DNA of 64,000 bases from Thioclava atlantica (lineage in GTDB: Bacteria; Pseudomonadota; Alphaproteobacteria; Rhodobacterales; Rhodobacteraceae). The stretch lies in assembly GCF_000737065.1 (NCBI RefSeq), contig NZ_AQRC01000004.1:1-64000 (forward strand). Direction: 5' to 3'. The position numbers and the translations under genes are program-made. Below the pieces are notes generated by a model. It did not search any database. It was given only the letters and a program-made list of their open reading frames with translations, and was not told the DNA's origin. Shown piece by piece: positions 40,433 to 50,518 of this stretch (position 1 is the first letter of the stretch; each line of letters begins with the position of its first letter).

Positions 40433-41395
40433 ATGCCCCACGAGACCGCGATCCTCGCCCCCGATCCCGCCGGCTATGCCCGCGCGGCGGAGCTGTTGCG
40501 GCAGGGAGAACTCGTCGCCATCCCGACCGAGACGGTCTACGGGCTCGCGGGGGATGCGCGCAACGACCGGGCGGTGGCGGAGATCTTCGCCGCGAAGGGA
40601 CGGCCGCATTTCAACCCGCTGATCGTGCACCTGCCCTCGCTGGAGGCCGCCGAAAAGATCGCGGTCTTCTCCGAGGCCGCGCGCCAGATCGCACGCAAAT
40701 ACTGGCCCGGACCGCTCACGCTTGTCCTGCCGTTGCGTCCCGATGCCGGTCTCTCCGATCTGGTGACGGCGGGAAATGACACGGTCGCGATCCGTCTGCC
40801 CGCCCATCCGGTCGCGCGTGCCCTTCTGACCGCGTTCGGCGGGCCGCTCGCGGCGCCCTCGGCCAATCCTTCGGGCAAGATCAGCCCCACCACGGCGCAG
40901 CATGTGCTCGACGGGCTGGCCGGGAAAATCGCCGCAGTGGTCGATGGCGGCCCCTGCGCGGTCGGGGTGGAATCGACGATCCTCGCGCTCGACCCGCCCG
41001 CGCTGCTGCGCCCCGGCGGGATCGCGGCGGAGGAACTCGAAGCCGAACTCGGCCTGCAACTGCCGACCGGCGGCGATGCGGCCAAACCGAATGCACCCGG
41101 TCAGCTCCTGTCCCACTACGCGCCGGGTGCGGCGGTGCGCCTCGACGTGACCGATCCGCGTCCGGACGAGATCTGGATCGGGTTCGGTCCGGGATGCGGC
41201 CAGGCGGCATTGAACCTCTCGCCCAGGGGCGATCTGACCGAGGCGGCGGCCAGTCTTTTCGCCACCCTGCGCAAGGGCGATGCGCTGGCGCGCGAGCGCG
41301 GTGTCGCGACCCTCGCCTTCGCGCCGGTACCCGAGAGCGGGCTGGGCCGCGCGATCAACGACCGCCTGCGCCGCGCCGCCGCCCCGCGCGACTGA
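40433..41395 (+). CDS. Threonylcarbamoyl-AMP synthase (Sua5/YwlC)
   Basis: A 320-aa enzyme for the first step of t6A37 tRNA modification. The YrdC domain (about 8-190) has GELVAIPTETVYGLAGDARN, KGRPHFNPLIVHL, AAPSANPSGKISPTTAQHV and GVESTILAL. The C-terminal Sua5 domain starts after PGQLLSHYAPG. Start ATG 40433; there is no strong ribosome site. It is divergent from the dehydrogenase. The 60-base gap after it ends at the cupredoxin gene and carries a GCGGCCA / TGGCCGC stem. Confidence 0.92.
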   Translation: MPHETAILAPDPAGYARAAELLRQGELVAIPTETVYGLAGDARNDRAVAEIFAAKGRPHFNPLIVHLPSLEAAEKIAVFSEAARQIARKYWPGPLTLVLPLRPDAGLSDLVTAGNDTVAIRLPAHPVARALLTAFGGPLAAPSANPSGKISPTTAQHVLDGLAGKIAAVVDGGPCAVGVESTILALDPPALLRPGGIAAEELEAELGLQLPTGGDAAKPNAPGQLLSHYAPGAAVRLDVTDPRPDEIWIGFGPGCGQAALNLSPRGDLTEAAASLFATLRKGDALARERGVATLAFAPVPESGLGRAINDRLRRAAAPRD

Positions 41396-41458
41396 GCGCG
41401 GCCACAAAAATGGGCTGGCCGCGAAGGACCGGCCCGCCGCAGCCCGTTCCAGAGCCGC

Positions 41459-41971
41459 TTATTTCACCGTGAACAGCGTCCACATGCCGAGCACGTAGTG
41501 GCCCGGGATGTTGCAGAAGAGGATATAGGAGCCCGGCTTGAGATTGAGCGTCAGTGCCCCGCTCGCCCCGGGATCGAGCTCGGAGACCTCGCCCAGATGG
41601 CCCGCGGCGTCCTCGTCGACGCGCATCTCGTCATCGATATAGGGGAGCGGCGTCGACATGTCCTTGACCGGCGAGACGATCATCTCGTGGATCGTTCCCT
41701 TCGAGTCATTCGTCACTTCGAAGGTCACCTTTCCGGCGGGCACCGCGTCGGGTGTGACGGTGACCCCCATCGTTGCGGTCTTGTCCTTCTCGGCCGCCCC
41801 CACCATGGCGAAGCCCATCGGCGGCACCTTTCCGAGAGTGTCCATCGACATGTCGCCCTTGTCCCAGAGCGAAACTTTCACGACGCTGTCGGCAGCCATT
41901 GCGGGCGTGATCGAAAGCGCCGGCAACGCGGCGAGAGCGAGGGCGAGTGCGGCCCGGCGTGTAAGAGACAT
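41459..41971 (-). CDS. Periplasmic cupredoxin
   Basis: A 170-aa precursor with a signal peptide (ALALALAALPALSITPAMAA, probable Tat-like RR start). The cupredoxin fold carries a full type-1 copper site: His95 (GTIHEM), then Cys153, His158 and Met163 in LFCNIPGHYVLGMW. It probably shuttles electrons or handles copper in the periplasm; the partner is not evident from neighbours. Confidence 0.85.
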   Translation of the reverse strand: MSLTRRAALALALAALPALSITPAMAADSVVKVSLWDKGDMSMDTLGKVPPMGFAMVGAAEKDKTATMGVTVTPDAVPAGKVTFEVTNDSKGTIHEMIVSPVKDMSTPLPYIDDEMRVDEDAAGHLGEVSELDPGASGALTLNLKPGSYILFCNIPGHYVLGMWTLFTVK

Positions 41972-42092
41972 GGTCCTTCCTCCTTTGACCGAAACTGTCT
42001 TCGATCGGAAGGTGCGCTCATGCCGCGCGAGACGGCTTGATCTGCGTCACGCTTCACGGAGTGCTGAAGTGATGTGAGGCGCGCGCGAGCGG

Positions 42093-42653
42093 TCAGGCCC
42101 GCCCCGCCGCGGCCGAAAGCGTGCGCGGGTCGATCCCCATGCCCTCGAGCGCGCGCATCCATTTCGTGGCGTGATCGTCATCGAGCGCCAGATCGGCGTC
42201 GCCATCGGCGGTGAGCCAGCCATTGTCGAGGATCTCCTCCTCGAGTTGGCCCGGCCCCCAGCCCGCATAGCCAAGCGCCATCAGCGCGCGGTCGGGGCCA
42301 CGCCCCATCGCGATATCCTCCAGAATGTCGCGCGTACCCGTCATCCGGAGCCGTTCGGAAACCTCCATCTGCCCTTCCGCGCTGCGCCAGTCCGGCGAAT
42401 GCAGCACGAAGCCGCGCCCGGTCTCGACCGGGCCGCCGAAGAGGATCGGGCGGTGCGTACTGCTATCGGAGCCTTCCGGCTCGATCCCGAGGCTCTCGAG
42501 AAGCTCCGAGAAATCGGGTTTCGGCAGGGGCTTGTTCACGATCAGCCCCATCGCGCCCTCGGGGGAATGGGCGCAAACGGCGATCACCGAATGTTCGAAG
42601 CGCGGATCCCCCATCCCCGGCATCGCGATCAGAAACTTGCCCGTCAGATCCAT
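42093..42653 (-). CDS. YqgE/AlgH family protein
   Basis: A 186-aa protein: GKFLIAMPGMGDPRFEHSVI, GAMGLIVNKP, LFGGPVETGRGFVLHS, ALGYAGWGPGQLEEEI. This matches UPF0301/YqgE. Its molecular role is unresolved. Start ATG 42653 after AAGGGGGCGG; upstream Met residues (MNRMCGKGAD) are less likely. It is divergent from the DsbD-N-like gene. Confidence 0.92.
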   Translation of the reverse strand: MDLTGKFLIAMPGMGDPRFEHSVIAVCAHSPEGAMGLIVNKPLPKPDFSELLESLGIEPEGSDSSTHRPILFGGPVETGRGFVLHSPDWRSAEGQMEVSERLRMTGTRDILEDIAMGRGPDRALMALGYAGWGPGQLEEEILDNGWLTADGDADLALDDDHATKWMRALEGMGIDPRTLSAAAGRA

Positions 42654-42817
42654 ATCCGCCCCCTTGCCACACATCCGGTTCATTCCTTTCAAGGTGGCGC
42701 TGCCCCGAGCAGGGTTCAAGCCCGCATCCCGAACACGGCGGCCCTGCGCGGATTTGTTGCACCGACCTGTCGCGTTTGTGACTTTGGCGTCGCCCCCGCG
42801 CAGGATAATGAAAAGCA

Positions 42818-43633
42818 ATGACGCGTCTGTTACCAGTTCTCGGGCTTTTTCTCGGCACCCTTCCGCTTGCGGCCTCCGCGCAGCAGCTTGCGGCGCTGAC
42901 CGATCAGCCGCTGCCGCCGGGCCTCGAGCGGGCGGAAATCCTCGAAGGATGGCAACGTGACGACGGCACGCGCATGGCGGGTCTCCTGATCGCGCTCGCG
43001 CCCGGCTGGAAGACCTATTGGCGCGCGCCCGGCGATGCGGGCATTCCGCCACAGATCGCCTTCGCCGGATCCGAGAACCTCGGCAAGGCGAAACTGCACT
43101 GGCCCGCGCCCGAGGTGTTCGACACGGCCGGGATTCGGACGGTCGGCTATCATGGCGGTCTGATCCTCCCGATCGAGATCACCCCCGAGGACACGGCGAA
43201 GACGGTCGATCTGCGCATCGAGGCGACGATCGGGATCTGCGACAAGATCTGCATCCCCGCGAACCTGCATTTCGAGGCAGACCTGACAGGCAAGGGCGCC
43301 CCCGACCCGCGGATCGAAACCGCGCTCGCCGCCGAGCCGAAAAGGATCGTCGCGCCCACCGAATGCACCGTGCAACCCGTCCGCGACGGGATGAACGTGA
43401 CCGCACGGATCACGCTGCCGCCCGCGATCGGCCCGGAACAGCCGCTTTTCGAACTCGCCTCGACGCCGGTCTGGGTCTCGGAGGCCCAGAGCCACCGCGA
43501 GGGCGATCAGCTCGTCGCCACGGCGGATTTCGTGCCCCCCGAGGCCGAGCCCTTCGATGTCGACCCGAAAGACATACGCATCACCGTGCTTTCCGATCGC
43601 GGCGCGGTGCAGATCGACGGCTGCACCCGCTGA
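42818..43633 (+). CDS. Periplasmic DsbD-N-terminal-like protein
   Basis: A 271-aa secreted protein (LLPVLGLFLGTLPLAASAQ signal) with a DsbD-alpha-like immunoglobulin fold: LAPGWKTYWRAPGDAGIPPQ, VGYHGGLILPIEITP, and the cysteine pair ATIGICDKICIPA. A Cys pair in this position accepts electrons from DsbD-type membrane proteins, but the membrane and thioredoxin parts are missing here. It resembles the N-terminal part of ScsB/DsbD. It may be a periplasmic thiol partner or chaperone. Confidence 0.75.
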   Translation: MTRLLPVLGLFLGTLPLAASAQQLAALTDQPLPPGLERAEILEGWQRDDGTRMAGLLIALAPGWKTYWRAPGDAGIPPQIAFAGSENLGKAKLHWPAPEVFDTAGIRTVGYHGGLILPIEITPEDTAKTVDLRIEATIGICDKICIPANLHFEADLTGKGAPDPRIETALAAEPKRIVAPTECTVQPVRDGMNVTARITLPPAIGPEQPLFELASTPVWVSEAQSHREGDQLVATADFVPPEAEPFDVDPKDIRITVLSDRGAVQIDGCTR

Positions 43634-43635
43634 AT

Positions 43636-46600
43636 TCAGGCATCTGGCGGCGCGATGTGCCGGACATGTCCGCGCAACAAGCGTGGCGCGAGCACCCCGG
43701 CAAGACCCACGATCAGCGCCGAGATCAGCGCGAAGGCCCCGAAGGCCGGCAGAAGCGCCCCGCCCTCGACCATCGCGCGCCCGAGCGTGACCGCGAAGCC
43801 CCCCGTCAGCAGCAGCGCCACCCCGGCCAGGACGCCGCGCAGCCGAACGACACGCGCCCCGTGGCGCACCGCACGGATCTGACGCCCGAAATCGAGCTGG
43901 ATCGCCAGCACCGCAGGCACCACCAGCAGCACGATCACCATCCCGAAACCGAGCCCGTAGACGAGGGTGATGACCGTCGGCTTGAGGAACAGTGCCGAAC
44001 TCGATTGTTCGTACAGTAGCGGCGCGAGGCCGAGCACCGTGGTCAGCGTGGTCAGCAGCACCGGGCGCAGACGATCCGAAACCGCATCGACGATCGCCGG
44101 AACGAGGCCGCGTTTCTCGGCATATTCGTCGACCGTCGAGATCAGGACGATCGCGTCGTTGATGATGATCCCGACCATGCCGATCGCGCCCACCACCGAG
44201 AACATCGAGAGCGGCATGTCCCAGATATAATGCCCCCAGATCGCGCCGACGGCGCCGAAGGGGATCACCGACATCACCACGAGCGGCCGGGTCCAGCTCG
44301 CGAATATCCAGGCAAGGACGATGAAGATGCCCACGAGGCACATGACGAGGCCGACCAGCGCGTCCGACAGGAAATCACGCTCCTGTTCGGCCTGACCGGC
44401 GAGCTGGAAGCTCACGCCGCGCTCCTCGGCGATCCGCGGCAGGATCTCCTTCTCGATCTGCGCCGTGATCTGGTTGGCGCGCGCCGGATCATCCTCGGAG
44501 ATATCGCCGGTGACCGCGACCTGCCGCACGCCATCCTCGCGCCGGATCGTCGAGAACCCGGTCTGGCTGCGCACCGCGACGATATCGGCCAGCGGCACCC
44601 ATTTGCCCGAGGGGCTGCGCAACTGCATCCGGTCGATGAAATCGGCGGCGAGTTCGTCTTTCGGAAGCTCCACCTGAATCGTTGCTGTGCGCACCCCGTC
44701 GGGGAAACTCGCGGCTTCCGTGCCATTGAGCCGGGCGCGCAGCTCGCGCCCCAGCGTCGCGATATCGAAGCCCAGCGCCTCGCCCTGCGGCGTCAGGTCG
44801 AGGATCATCTCGCGCTTGTCATAGGCGAGGTTGTCCTCGACCGCGGAGACCTCGGGGAATTGTGCGAGCGCGGTCTTCAGGTCCTCCGCCGCCTCCTTGA
44901 GCACGCGCGTCTCCGCCCCCGAGAATTGCACGTCGATCCCGTCGCCCGCCCCGCCCGCGCTGTAACGGCGGAAGCTGATCTCCTCGACGAGCGGCAGATG
45001 CGGCATTTCCTTTTGCAGGCGCGAGACGAATTCGAAGCTCGAATAGGGGCGATAGTCGGGGTCGATCACCTCGACCGAGATCGACCCGAGCAGATCGGCA
45101 TCCTTCGTATCGGCCGAGGCGAGCCCCCGGCCCGACGCCCCGCCGATCTGCGCGATCGCGTATTCGACCGGGTTCACCCCGTATTCGTCCTCGAACTCCT
45201 TCGCGACCTTGGTCACGGTCGCCTGCATCGCGCGCATCATCTCGAGCGTATCGGCCCGAGTCGCCCCCTCGACCATCGCGAAGGAGCCGCTGACGGTGGA
45301 TTGCTCGGGCGGGCTGAAGAAGCGCCACTGGACCTTGCCCGAGAGCACGAAGGAGACCTGCCAGAACAGCAGCGCGATGGCGGCCGCGATGACCGGATAA
45401 CGCGCCGCCACCACTGCGCGGGTGAGCGGCTTCATCACGACGCGGCGGAACCATGCGAGCCCCTCGTTCACCTTGCGCGACGGCCAGTCGTACCACTTGC
45501 CCTCGGAGGTGTGGCGCAGCGCGTGGCTCATGTGGTTGGGCAGGATCAGGAAGCACTCGACGAGCGAGGCCGCGAGCACCGCGATCACCGTGTAGGGAAT
45601 GTCGAGGATCATGCTCCCCATGCGCCCGCCGATCATCGTGAGCCCGGCAAAGGCGATCACCGTGGTCAGGGTCGAGGCGAAGACGGGTGCGGCCATCCTG
45701 CGCGCACCGCGCTCGGAGGCGATCACCGGATGCTCGCCCAGATGGCGGGCGCGGAAATCGGCATGTTCGCCCACCACGATGGCGTCATCGACCACGATCC
45801 CCAGCGTCAGGATGAGCGCGAAGATCGAGATCATGTTGAGCGTCATCCCCGAGAAATACATCACCGCCAGCGCGGCGGCCATCGAGGTCGGGATGCCCAT
45901 CGCGACCCAGAAGGCGGTGCGCGCATTGAGGAAGAGGAACAGAAGCCCCAGCACGAGGGCGAGCCCGAGCACCCCGTTGTTCAACAGCAGATCGAGCCGC
46001 TGCGTGATCCGGTCCGAGCGCGTGCGCACCAGATCCATCGTGGTCCCCGCGGGCAGCGTCGGCTGCATCGTCGCGATGACGCTCTCGACCTTCTTCTGGA
46101 TCGCGATCGCGTCGCCCGCGGCCGAGCGCGCGACATTGATCACCACCGCCGGATTGTCGCCCACGAAATAGGCCCGGTCCCGGTTGCCGCCCTCGACCCG
46201 GATCGTCGCGACATCGCCCACGGTGAGTTGCGAGCCGTCGGGCTCGGTCCGGATCACCAGCGAGGCGATTTCGGGGGCGCTGCGACGCTCCTCCCCGGTG
46301 GTGACGCGGGTCGCGCCGCCGGCCACATCGCCTGCCGGATCGGTCGAGGCCGCGGCCGAGATCACGTCGATGATCTGGGTCAGCGTCACGTCATGCGCCA
46401 TCATCGAGACCGTGGACACCTCGACCACGGTCTCGGGCGCTGCGATCCCGGCAAGCGAGGTGCGCGTCACGCCCTGCTGGTAGAGCCGGGTCACCGCCTC
46501 GTCGCCCAACCGACCGAGTTGTTCGACCGAGAGCGGGCCGGTGATCACCAGATCGGTCACGGTATCGCGCCAGACGCCGCGCTGGACCTCCGGCGCCTCG

Positions 46601-47004
46601 GCGCCTTCGGGGAGGTCCCCTGCGGTGGCGAGCGCGTTCTCGACATCGTTGACCGCGCGCGACATGTCCCAGCCCGGTTCGAAATCGAGCGAGATCCGCG
46701 CAGAGCCTTCCGAGGCCCGACTTTCGGAATGCTCGACGCCCTCCACGGCGATGAGCGAGGGTTCAAGCACCTGGATGATCGCGCGGTCGACTTCCTCCGC
46801 CCCCGCGCCCGGCCATTTCACCGAGACGGAAACCGTTTCCTCGACCGAGTCGGGAAAGAATTGCGCGCGCATCCGCGGCACCGCCACGATCCCCGCGCAG
46901 AGCATGATGACAAGCACGATATTGGCAAGCGTCGCGTGGCGCGTGAACAGCCCGATCAGGCCACGTCCGCGCGGGATCGACCCGAGGTCCTTCGGCCCCG
47001 CCAT
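43636..47004 (-). CDS. RND-family efflux permease
   Basis: A 1122-aa inner-membrane RND pump: N-terminal TM in HATLANIVLVIMLCAGIVAVP, porter motif PGAGAEEVDRAIIQVLEPSL, TM4 with the proton-relay region LILTLGIVVDDAIVVGEHADFRARH, and the second half with GMVGIINDAIVL-type (VGAIGMVGIIINDAIVLI) and TLTTVLGLAPLL. It works with the adaptor encoded just upstream. An outer-membrane channel is not in the cluster. Substrate unknown; RND pumps of this HAE type export drugs or lipids. Stop lies two bases from the convergent DsbD-N-like gene. Confidence 0.93.
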   Translation of the reverse strand: MAGPKDLGSIPRGRGLIGLFTRHATLANIVLVIMLCAGIVAVPRMRAQFFPDSVEETVSVSVKWPGAGAEEVDRAIIQVLEPSLIAVEGVEHSESRASEGSARISLDFEPGWDMSRAVNDVENALATAGDLPEGAEAPEVQRGVWRDTVTDLVITGPLSVEQLGRLGDEAVTRLYQQGVTRTSLAGIAAPETVVEVSTVSMMAHDVTLTQIIDVISAAASTDPAGDVAGGATRVTTGEERRSAPEIASLVIRTEPDGSQLTVGDVATIRVEGGNRDRAYFVGDNPAVVINVARSAAGDAIAIQKKVESVIATMQPTLPAGTTMDLVRTRSDRITQRLDLLLNNGVLGLALVLGLLFLFLNARTAFWVAMGIPTSMAAALAVMYFSGMTLNMISIFALILTLGIVVDDAIVVGEHADFRARHLGEHPVIASERGARRMAAPVFASTLTTVIAFAGLTMIGGRMGSMILDIPYTVIAVLAASLVECFLILPNHMSHALRHTSEGKWYDWPSRKVNEGLAWFRRVVMKPLTRAVVAARYPVIAAAIALLFWQVSFVLSGKVQWRFFSPPEQSTVSGSFAMVEGATRADTLEMMRAMQATVTKVAKEFEDEYGVNPVEYAIAQIGGASGRGLASADTKDADLLGSISVEVIDPDYRPYSSFEFVSRLQKEMPHLPLVEEISFRRYSAGGAGDGIDVQFSGAETRVLKEAAEDLKTALAQFPEVSAVEDNLAYDKREMILDLTPQGEALGFDIATLGRELRARLNGTEAASFPDGVRTATIQVELPKDELAADFIDRMQLRSPSGKWVPLADIVAVRSQTGFSTIRREDGVRQVAVTGDISEDDPARANQITAQIEKEILPRIAEERGVSFQLAGQAEQERDFLSDALVGLVMCLVGIFIVLAWIFASWTRPLVVMSVIPFGAVGAIWGHYIWDMPLSMFSVVGAIGMVGIIINDAIVLISTVDEYAEKRGLVPAIVDAVSDRLRPVLLTTLTTVLGLAPLLYEQSSSALFLKPTVITLVYGLGFGMVIVLLVVPAVLAIQLDFGRQIRAVRHGARVVRLRGVLAGVALLLTGGFAVTLGRAMVEGGALLPAFGAFALISALIVGLAGVLAPRLLRGHVRHIAPPDA

Positions 47005-47005
47005 C

Positions 47006-48466
47006 TCAGCCTCCGATCCGCGATTCGAGCCGCTGGACCGTCTCGGCCGGCACCTCGTCCTGCGAGAGCTGAGCGATCAGGTCCTTCTTCGCCGTCTCGG
47101 GCATCCGCGCATTGCCCTCGACGAAGGCGATCAGCTTGGCGCGGCGTTCGGGATCGAGCTTGACCGTCCGGCTCGGCGCAGGGGTGGCGGACTGGCCCTG
47201 ACGCATCGGGCGCAGCTTGATCCCGCGCCCGAGAAGCGGCGTGCGCTCGGCCACGATTTCGGTCCCCGCTTTGAGATCGGCGCGGATGATGACCGCATCG
47301 CCCTGACGGTGCAGGATCTCGACCGGCGCTTCCTCCAGCCGGTCCTCCGGGCCGAGGACGAGCACCGTGTTCTTCGCATCGACCGCCGCGGCCGGGATCT
47401 TCGCGACATTCTCGAGCGCCGGCTCGCGCAGTTGCACGGTCACGAAATCGCCGGGTCGCAGATGCGCGGCCCCTTGTGTGACCTGCGCGAAGAGCTGGCG
47501 CCCGGCCACCCCGGCCTCGACCGCCGGAGAAACCCGCGTCAGATGCCCCTCCGCGCGCAGGCGCGCGCCGGAGCTGTTGAGGTCCGCGGTGACGGGAAGA
47601 TCGCGCAGCGTGCCCTGCCTCGTCGTCAGACGCGCGAATTGCGCGGTGGAGACCCGGAACGCGACTTCGAGCGCGGACGGGTCGATCAGCTTCCCGAGCA
47701 TCTCGTTATTCGACACGAGCCCCCCCGCGACCGCATTCACCTCGGCGAGGCGCCCGGCGAATTCGGCCCGGATCTCGGTATCGGCCAGCTTGCGCTCCGC
47801 CTCCGAAAGCGTGATGCGCGCGCGGGTCAGCCCGGTGCGCGCGGTATCGAGCTGGGCCTGCGCAGAGGAGAGCGCCGCACGGCGGTTGAGCACCGCCTGC
47901 TCGGCCGCGGAGGCGGCCAATTCCGCCGTCTCGAGCGCGGAGGCGGAGCCCACGCCGCGATCCGAGAGACTCTGCTGGCGTTCGAGCGCCGACTTGCGCA
48001 GATCCGCCTGCCGCTGCGCCGCCGCCACATCGTCGCGGGCGATCGCGAGCGACCGCTCGGCCTGGGCCAGCGCGGCTTCGGCTTCGGCCACCGAGGCCTT
48101 GGCGGTGTCGCGCGCGGCCTGCGCCTCGGCCGGATCGAGCTTCACCAGCAATTCGCCTTTCGCGACGTCCGCCCCGTCCTCGAAATCGGGCGCGAGCGTC
48201 GCGATCGTGCCCGCGGAAGCCGCGCGCAGTTCCAGCTCGCGGGTGGAACGCACCTCACCATAGGCGGTCAGCACCGGCTCGATCGTGGTGTAGTCGAGCG
48301 CAATCACATTGGCCGCGAAGACCCGCTCGCGCGCGGCAGGGGCCCGACCGCTCGCGCTCTTGCGCGCCTCGATCGCCTTGAAGATCGAAAACCCGCCCAT
48401 CGCCAGCAGGCCGAGGGTGAGCGCCAGCAAGAACAGCCCCATCAGGGAGCGGGTGAGAAACCGCAT
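47006..48466 (-). CDS. RND efflux periplasmic adaptor (membrane fusion protein)
   Basis: A 486-aa HlyD/AcrA-type adaptor. An N-terminal signal anchor (LMGLFLLALTLGLLAMGGF) is followed by lipoyl half-motifs (APDFEDGADVAKGELLVKLDPAEA; AGRLAEVNAVAGGLVSNNEMLGKL) around a long alpha hairpin (AKASVAEAEAALAQAERSLAIAR). Beta-barrel and C-terminal parts follow, ending in helices (FVEGNARMPETAKKDLIAQLSQ). One base separates it from the pump gene, so they form an operon. The region upstream (48467-48629) should hold the promoter. Confidence 0.92.
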   Translation of the reverse strand: MRFLTRSLMGLFLLALTLGLLAMGGFSIFKAIEARKSASGRAPAARERVFAANVIALDYTTIEPVLTAYGEVRSTRELELRAASAGTIATLAPDFEDGADVAKGELLVKLDPAEAQAARDTAKASVAEAEAALAQAERSLAIARDDVAAAQRQADLRKSALERQQSLSDRGVGSASALETAELAASAAEQAVLNRRAALSSAQAQLDTARTGLTRARITLSEAERKLADTEIRAEFAGRLAEVNAVAGGLVSNNEMLGKLIDPSALEVAFRVSTAQFARLTTRQGTLRDLPVTADLNSSGARLRAEGHLTRVSPAVEAGVAGRQLFAQVTQGAAHLRPGDFVTVQLREPALENVAKIPAAAVDAKNTVLVLGPEDRLEEAPVEILHRQGDAVIIRADLKAGTEIVAERTPLLGRGIKLRPMRQGQSATPAPSRTVKLDPERRAKLIAFVEGNARMPETAKKDLIAQLSQDEVPAETVQRLESRIGG

Positions 48467-48629
48467 GTGATCTCCAGTATTCCGGTCTCGGATCAGCGCT
48501 CACGCCACCGCGCGAAGACGCGATCTCATCTTATCGCGCCCCTGCAGCGGAGGGGAACGGTTTGTTATACGTGCAAGCCCGGAACTTCCGTCACTTTTTT
48601 CACGGCCGCGCGACGGATTTTCGCGCCCC

Positions 48630-49454
48630 TCACCCCTGCGCCAGGAGCCGTGCCCGGATCTGCAGAAGGTCGGCCCAGGCCTCGCGCTTGGCCGCAGGGT
48701 TGCGCAGCAGATAGGCGGGGTGCGTCATCGGCAGCGCCGGACGCCCGAAAGCCTCGGCCCAGGTGCCGCGAAGCCGCAGGATGCCGCGCTTGCCGAGGGC
48801 GGCAGCGCAGGCCGCGTTGCCCATCAGCACGATCAGGTCGGGATCGGCGAGATCGACGTGACGGGCGAGGAAGGGCAGCATCTGCGCGATCTCGGCGGCC
48901 TCGGGCTCGCGATTTCCGGGCGGGCGCCAAGGCAGGACATTGGTGATATAGAGACCGGCCTCGGCATCCGGCGTCTCACGCGAAAGGCCGATCGCTGCGA
49001 ACATCCGGTCGAGCAGATGCCCCGCACGCCCCACGAAGGGGCGCCCCTTCTGGTCCTCTTCGCGCCCCGGCGCCTCGCCGATCACCATCACCCGCGCCGA
49101 GGGCTTACCATCGGCGAATACGGTGTTGCGCGCGCCTTTCTTCAGCTCGCACAGATCATAGGCTTCGATCGCCGCCCGCAACGCTTCGAGACTGTCGGCC
49201 CGGCCTGCCGCCTCGCGCGCGACGACGACCGGATCGGGTCCCTCGATCCTTGCGACCTGCGCCACCGGCGGAAGCGCCGGATCGGGGGCCGCGGCGTCCG
49301 TCGCGGGCGGTTGCGGCGCGGCCTGCTTGCCCGGAAGCTCGTAGCGATCGACCGGCTCGTCGGCGATCGGCGTGTCCACACCCATCTCGAGCTGCCATTC
49401 GAGAGCGGCCAGAGCGGCGTGATAGTCGAATTCCGGGGGCGCTTGAGTCTCCAT
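48630..49454 (-). CDS. Family-4-like uracil-DNA glycosylase lacking Fe-S ligands
   Basis: A 274-aa enzyme with a variable ~100-residue N-terminus, then motif 1 VIGEAPGREEDQKGRPFVGRAG and motif 2 PMTHPAYLLRNP. These mark the SPO1-polymerase-related UDG family (family 4) that removes uracil from DNA. Family 4 normally has four cysteines for a [4Fe-4S] cluster. Here only one plausible ligand (YDLCELKKG) remains; the others appear replaced by Tyr, Trp (NVLPWRPPGNR) and Met/Gln (EIAQMLPFL). I recall other alphaproteobacterial members with the same loss. Divergent from pyrB. Confidence 0.82.
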   Translation of the reverse strand: METQAPPEFDYHAALAALEWQLEMGVDTPIADEPVDRYELPGKQAAPQPPATDAAAPDPALPPVAQVARIEGPDPVVVAREAAGRADSLEALRAAIEAYDLCELKKGARNTVFADGKPSARVMVIGEAPGREEDQKGRPFVGRAGHLLDRMFAAIGLSRETPDAEAGLYITNVLPWRPPGNREPEAAEIAQMLPFLARHVDLADPDLIVLMGNAACAAALGKRGILRLRGTWAEAFGRPALPMTHPAYLLRNPAAKREAWADLLQIRARLLAQG

Positions 49455-49552
49455 CGCGTCACCCTAATCTGCCGACATGCGACGGTAAAGCGGCTGGACG
49501 CCCGCCCCCCCGTTTGCCATAAGCGGGACCAGTCCAACCGGAGCATCGCGCA

Positions 49553-50518
49553 ATGGCATTTCGCCCAAGGCACCTGCTGGGGATCGAGCATCTGAGCCCC
49601 GAGGATATCCGCACAGTTCTCGACCTTGCCGAAGAATATGTCGATCTCAACCGTCGCACGGTCAAGAAGACGGATGCGCTGGAGGGGATGACGCAGATCA
49701 ACATGTTCTTCGAGAACTCGACGCGCACCCAGGCCTCCTTCGAACTGGCGGGCAAGCGGCTCGGGGCGGACGTGATGAACATGGCGATGCAGACCTCGAG
49801 CGTGAAGAAGGGCGAGACGCTGATCGACACCGCGCTGACGCTCAACGCGATGCATCCCGACCTGCTGGTCGTGCGCCACGGATCGTCCGGCGCGGTGGAC
49901 CTGCTCGCGCAGAAGGTCGAATGCGCGGTGATCAATGCCGGCGACGGCAAGCACGAACATCCCACGCAGGCGCTGCTCGACGCGCTCACGATCCGGCGCG
50001 AGAAGGGCCGGATCCAGCGCCTCACCGTCGCGATCTGCGGCGACGTGGCGCACAGCCGGGTCGCGCGGTCGAACCTGATCCTGCTGGGCAAGATGGAAAA
50101 CCGCGTGCGCCTGATCGCGCCCCCCACCCTGATGCCGTCGGGCGTGGCCGAATTCGGCTGCGAGGTCTATGACGACATGCGCGAAGGGCTGCGCGACGCC
50201 GATGTGGTGATGATGCTGCGGCTTCAGAAAGAGCGCATGGATGGCGGCTTCATTCCGTCCGAGCGCGAATATTTCCACCGCTACGGGCTGGATGCCGAGA
50301 AGCTGGCCTATGCCAAGGACGACGCCATCGTGATGCATCCGGGACCGATGAACCGTGGCGTCGAGATCGACGGCACCATTGCCGACGACATCAACCGCTC
50401 GGTCATTCAGGAACAGGTGGAGATGGGCGTCGCGGTGCGCATGGCGGTGATGGACCTGCTGGCGCGCAACCTGCGCGCCGATCGCGGACGCGCGCTCAAC
50501 GAGGGCACCTATGTCTGA
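49553..50518 (+). CDS. pyrB: Aspartate carbamoyltransferase catalytic chain
   Basis: A 321-aa ATCase: [20 protein letters not shown] (carbamoyl-phosphate site), [63 protein letters not shown]. It makes carbamoyl-aspartate in pyrimidine synthesis. It is followed by a small membrane protein and a PyrC-like protein without metal ligands, as in PyrB-PyrC' pairs, so a non-catalytic PyrC' may stabilise it. No pyrI is present. Confidence 0.96.
   Translation: MAFRPRHLLGIEHLSPEDIRTVLDLAEEYVDLNRRTVKKTDALEGMTQINMFFENSTRTQASFELAGKRLGADVMNMAMQTSSVKKGETLIDTALTLNAMHPDLLVVRHGSSGAVDLLAQKVECAVINAGDGKHEHPTQALLDALTIRREKGRIQRLTVAICGDVAHSRVARSNLILLGKMENRVRLIAPPTLMPSGVAEFGCEVYDDMREGLRDADVVMMLRLQKERMDGGFIPSEREYFHRYGLDAEKLAYAKDDAIVMHPGPMNRGVEIDGTIADDINRSVIQEQVEMGVAVRMAVMDLLARNLRADRGRALNEGTYV

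Noticed and set aside
44230-47163. A 977-residue plus-strand frame opposite the RND pump
   Set aside because: Composition is typical of high-GC antisense shadow (R/D/H/G rich), while the minus strand encodes a complete RND permease.
46541-48946. An 801-residue plus-strand frame opposite the RND adaptor
   Set aside because: Low-complexity antisense frame crossing several real minus-strand genes.
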